Shown here in pieces: positions 4,801 to 5,387 of a stretch of DNA of 5,387 nucleotides (positions are counted from its first letter, which is position 1; every line of letters starts with the position of its first letter). The stretch covers positions 1 through 5,387 of the forward strand of contig JAFXEA010000384.1 of assembly GCA_017521065.1 (NCBI GenBank), given 5' to 3'. A program made the position numbers and the translations under genes. Source of the stretch: Kiritimatiellia bacterium (GTDB taxonomy: Bacteria; Verrucomicrobiota; Kiritimatiellia; RFP12; UBA1067). The notes below the pieces were generated by a model. It was given only the letters and a program-made list of their open reading frames with translations, made no database searches and was not told the origin of the DNA.

Positions 4801-5387
4801 TCGCATTGAGGTCGTGGATGCACGGCTCCTTCGCCTTGGTGTTCGGGAATGCGATCCAACCGTGTTCAAGCGTGTACCAGGCCGGGAGACGTCCGATGGT
4901 GTAGCTTCCCGAGTCGATTTCCGCCTGCAAGGCCTCCGGGATAGAACCCCAGATGCAAAATTCAACACCCCTCGGCAGAGGTACGCGAACGCTATTGGCG
5001 GTCGGGTCGGGGGAGTCTCCGCCCGAGCCGCGCAAAAGCGGAGGCGCGGGACGAGCCATCACGGGGACTACGATGTCACCGATGACGATGCGCCCGGCCC
5101 CGCTTCCGCTCACGGTGATTGTCAGCACGGCAGTGTCGTTGGTGTCAATGGGATAGGCGAATGGCGCATTTGTCGTCCCGGTGTAGATGATGTGCTCGTA
5201 TATTGTGTTCGTTGAGCCCTCCGGACAGGAGAACGGATCGAGGTCTCCAAGCTTCGCTGCAAAGCCGTCGCAATATGTGCCGCTGATTGAGTTGGGGTCG
5301 AGCGGATCGGAGCCGTAAACCAAAAGCTCCTCGTTGTCATTCAGGCCGTCGTAGTCCGTGTCAGCATTACGCGGATCGGTGCCATAT
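1802..5387 (-). CDS. Large multidomain exported-type protein with TSP3-like repeats, Cys cluster and C-terminal alpha/beta-hydrolase (lipase-like) domain; 5' end outside window
   Basis: The frame is open to the window edge (first full codon at 5386), so the TTG at 5323 is not a real start; 1194 residues are visible, numbered here from 5386. Residues 1-33 carry two YG[TS]DP units around DTDYDGLNDNEE, like bacterial thrombospondin type-3 Ca-binding repeats. Residues 296-338 hold 12 cysteines (CSC, CC, CDCGCACC), after an acidic EGDDDD. DYNHNGRIDAED (613-624) is a good EF-hand/dockerin-like loop, followed by FRFWIN and a weaker loop, DSVVNGKWDLVN. From about 832, LVMLHGAN (oxyanion region) and AHSLG (nucleophile Ser914) mark an alpha/beta hydrolase. 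Likely acid is Asp1007 (YSTGDH); likely histidine is His1169 (WLHSD) before the last helix. Probably a secreted or surface esterase/lipase; substrate unknown. No signal peptide is visible because the N-terminus is missing. The end overlaps the next gene by 4 bases. Confidence 0.93.
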   Translation of the reverse strand, partial: YGTDPRNADTDYDGLNDNEELLVYGSDPLDPNSISGTYCDGFAAKLGDLDPFSCPEGSTNTIYEHIIYTGTTNAPFAYPIDTNDTAVLTITVSGSGAGRIVIGDIVVPVMARPAPPLLRGSGGDSPDPTANSVRVPLPRGVEFCIWGSIPEALQAEIDSGSYTIGRLPAWYTLEHGWIAFPNTKAKEPCIHDLNAKKLLVYLDPGRDIRGLVCTWNATDRISVEAKSDLSAELTGSFPRSSTTTVTYTLTHPRHLYGPTQYTQTARFCPRLSEGDDDDLHGDGMPVDEEYGDEHSCSCGSGVCCGNPWCDCGCACCESGGDETPANICAEHNCPYDQCEDLHRDAYTNAMAIASMPDVLKLDRDPVYTNAIPIDVPDAWVRCCDCPDHWTNYVALAAKSYNLAVRTANGERFARTVDDCSIYVHGLAPSRDFKDSDLSLCKTGAVYETHNYTVLGLKIDHPYFNLKKLNDANLEFGFPVVIGTNRIYGADFRLRTDVDLPSGNIHIGLDGTAPGFKLYLGSPLYGLSIDGTTTDEPLLLADSTTGKSFDVSLAQWKKIVAQHTSGREIAVTLTAAQEGATDIVFGFAATNGNECASDVVRQRVTAIKPPLLADYNHNGRIDAEDLELFRLGHPFRFWINEDIVRGDQALGNGNEVINSVDSVVNGKWDLVNLFPVAIDLSSLTNAWQTGDVDFRIGGDNWGSSLDVTFANVAWDNLGVIQTNVVVTSYGDNLYEAALQPLVDGDVVLSDSTLGGFGEESGILVAESKWWDTNPIVLKAYMDGVEVCRWRLPIFTTPVKHMYRWINDRDVNVASRLTSLGVPYNPPYTTVGAKNLVMLHGANVSPEGSEKWGDYIFKRFWHSGFRGNYYFVSWASDLGVTGANYQENVSNAFVTACSIAETVKAIPGDKVLIAHSLGNMVVSSMIEDHSLVPSAYIMCNSAVPIEAFDPEIEGTNVLVHQEWVNYPTNTWSKSWHALFPESDSRSKLTWRGRFPSVAQYAFNFYSTGDHCLELFRNNHPGPFDYEGDSSQRFEHYCWHKQDIWKGRAGLTEGLGGTSWSGWGFAKNALGLRKFSVAEAQAMSQTPEVLTTNAVFQINPESMNTNVIERLVLDAHLAQGIPAWAPATGAVGYSEIFRRKSYNLNIPSSQQNGIDRPNGWPSFSSWGTRWLHSDMKDRAYFYVFKFYEKVIEVGGLK

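Noticed and set aside
3701..5215. 504-codon plus-strand open frame antisense to the large protein
   Set aside because: It is Arg/Val-rich with no domain, and lies opposite a frame with clear TSP3-like, Cys-cluster and other protein signatures. Long antisense openness is expected over GC-rich coding DNA.
5321..5323. TTG start codon for the large protein
   Set aside because: The same frame continues upstream to the window edge with a matching TSP3-like repeat (YGTDP...DTDYDGLNDNEE), so the true start is outside the window.
1..5387. CRISPR array, insertion sequence or rRNA
   Set aside because: No regularly spaced direct repeats, transposase frame or rRNA-like sequence was seen on either strand.

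Overview
The window looks like a piece of genome from a bacterium of the Planctomycetes-Verrucomicrobia-Chlamydiae group. A gut or rumen relative of Kiritimatiellota, Lentisphaerota or Verrucomicrobiota is my best guess. This rests on the style of the two proteins: a very long exported-type protein with thrombospondin type-3-like Ca-binding repeats, a CxC/CC cysteine cluster, an 'FRFWIN...VVNGKWDLVNLFPV' segment and a C-terminal lipase-like domain, plus a second protein ending in 'NPTPNDTNLE'. I recall these features from uncharacterised proteins of those phyla. No search was run and no rRNA or marker gene is present, so the placement is tentative.

Layout: all convincing genes are on the minus strand, so transcription runs from high to low coordinates. 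(1) 5387-1802 is the 3' part of one very large reading frame (1194 residues visible) whose 5' end lies outside the window. (2) 1805-885 is a complete 306-residue exported protein with a carboxypeptidase-regulatory-like beta-sandwich. Its ATG overlaps the upstream TGA as ATGA, and a GGAGGT ribosome-binding site sits inside the last codons of the upstream gene, so the two are almost certainly translationally coupled. (3) 884-1 holds no gene I can defend, only short uncertain frames. It does carry three exact extended -10 promoter motifs (TGnTATAAT), all on the minus strand, one of them with a near-consensus -35 box. It is also rich in inverted repeats, including a 15-bp minus-strand hairpin and a nested stem set at 23-110.

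How the parts may work together: the large protein looks like a secreted or surface alpha/beta hydrolase (lipase/esterase-like) on a calcium- and disulfide-stabilised scaffold. The coupled small protein is exported and beta-sandwich-like and is made in a fixed ratio to it, which suggests a partner at the cell surface. That role is inference. The most novel-looking part is the non-coding left end, which may encode one or more structured small RNAs on the minus strand.
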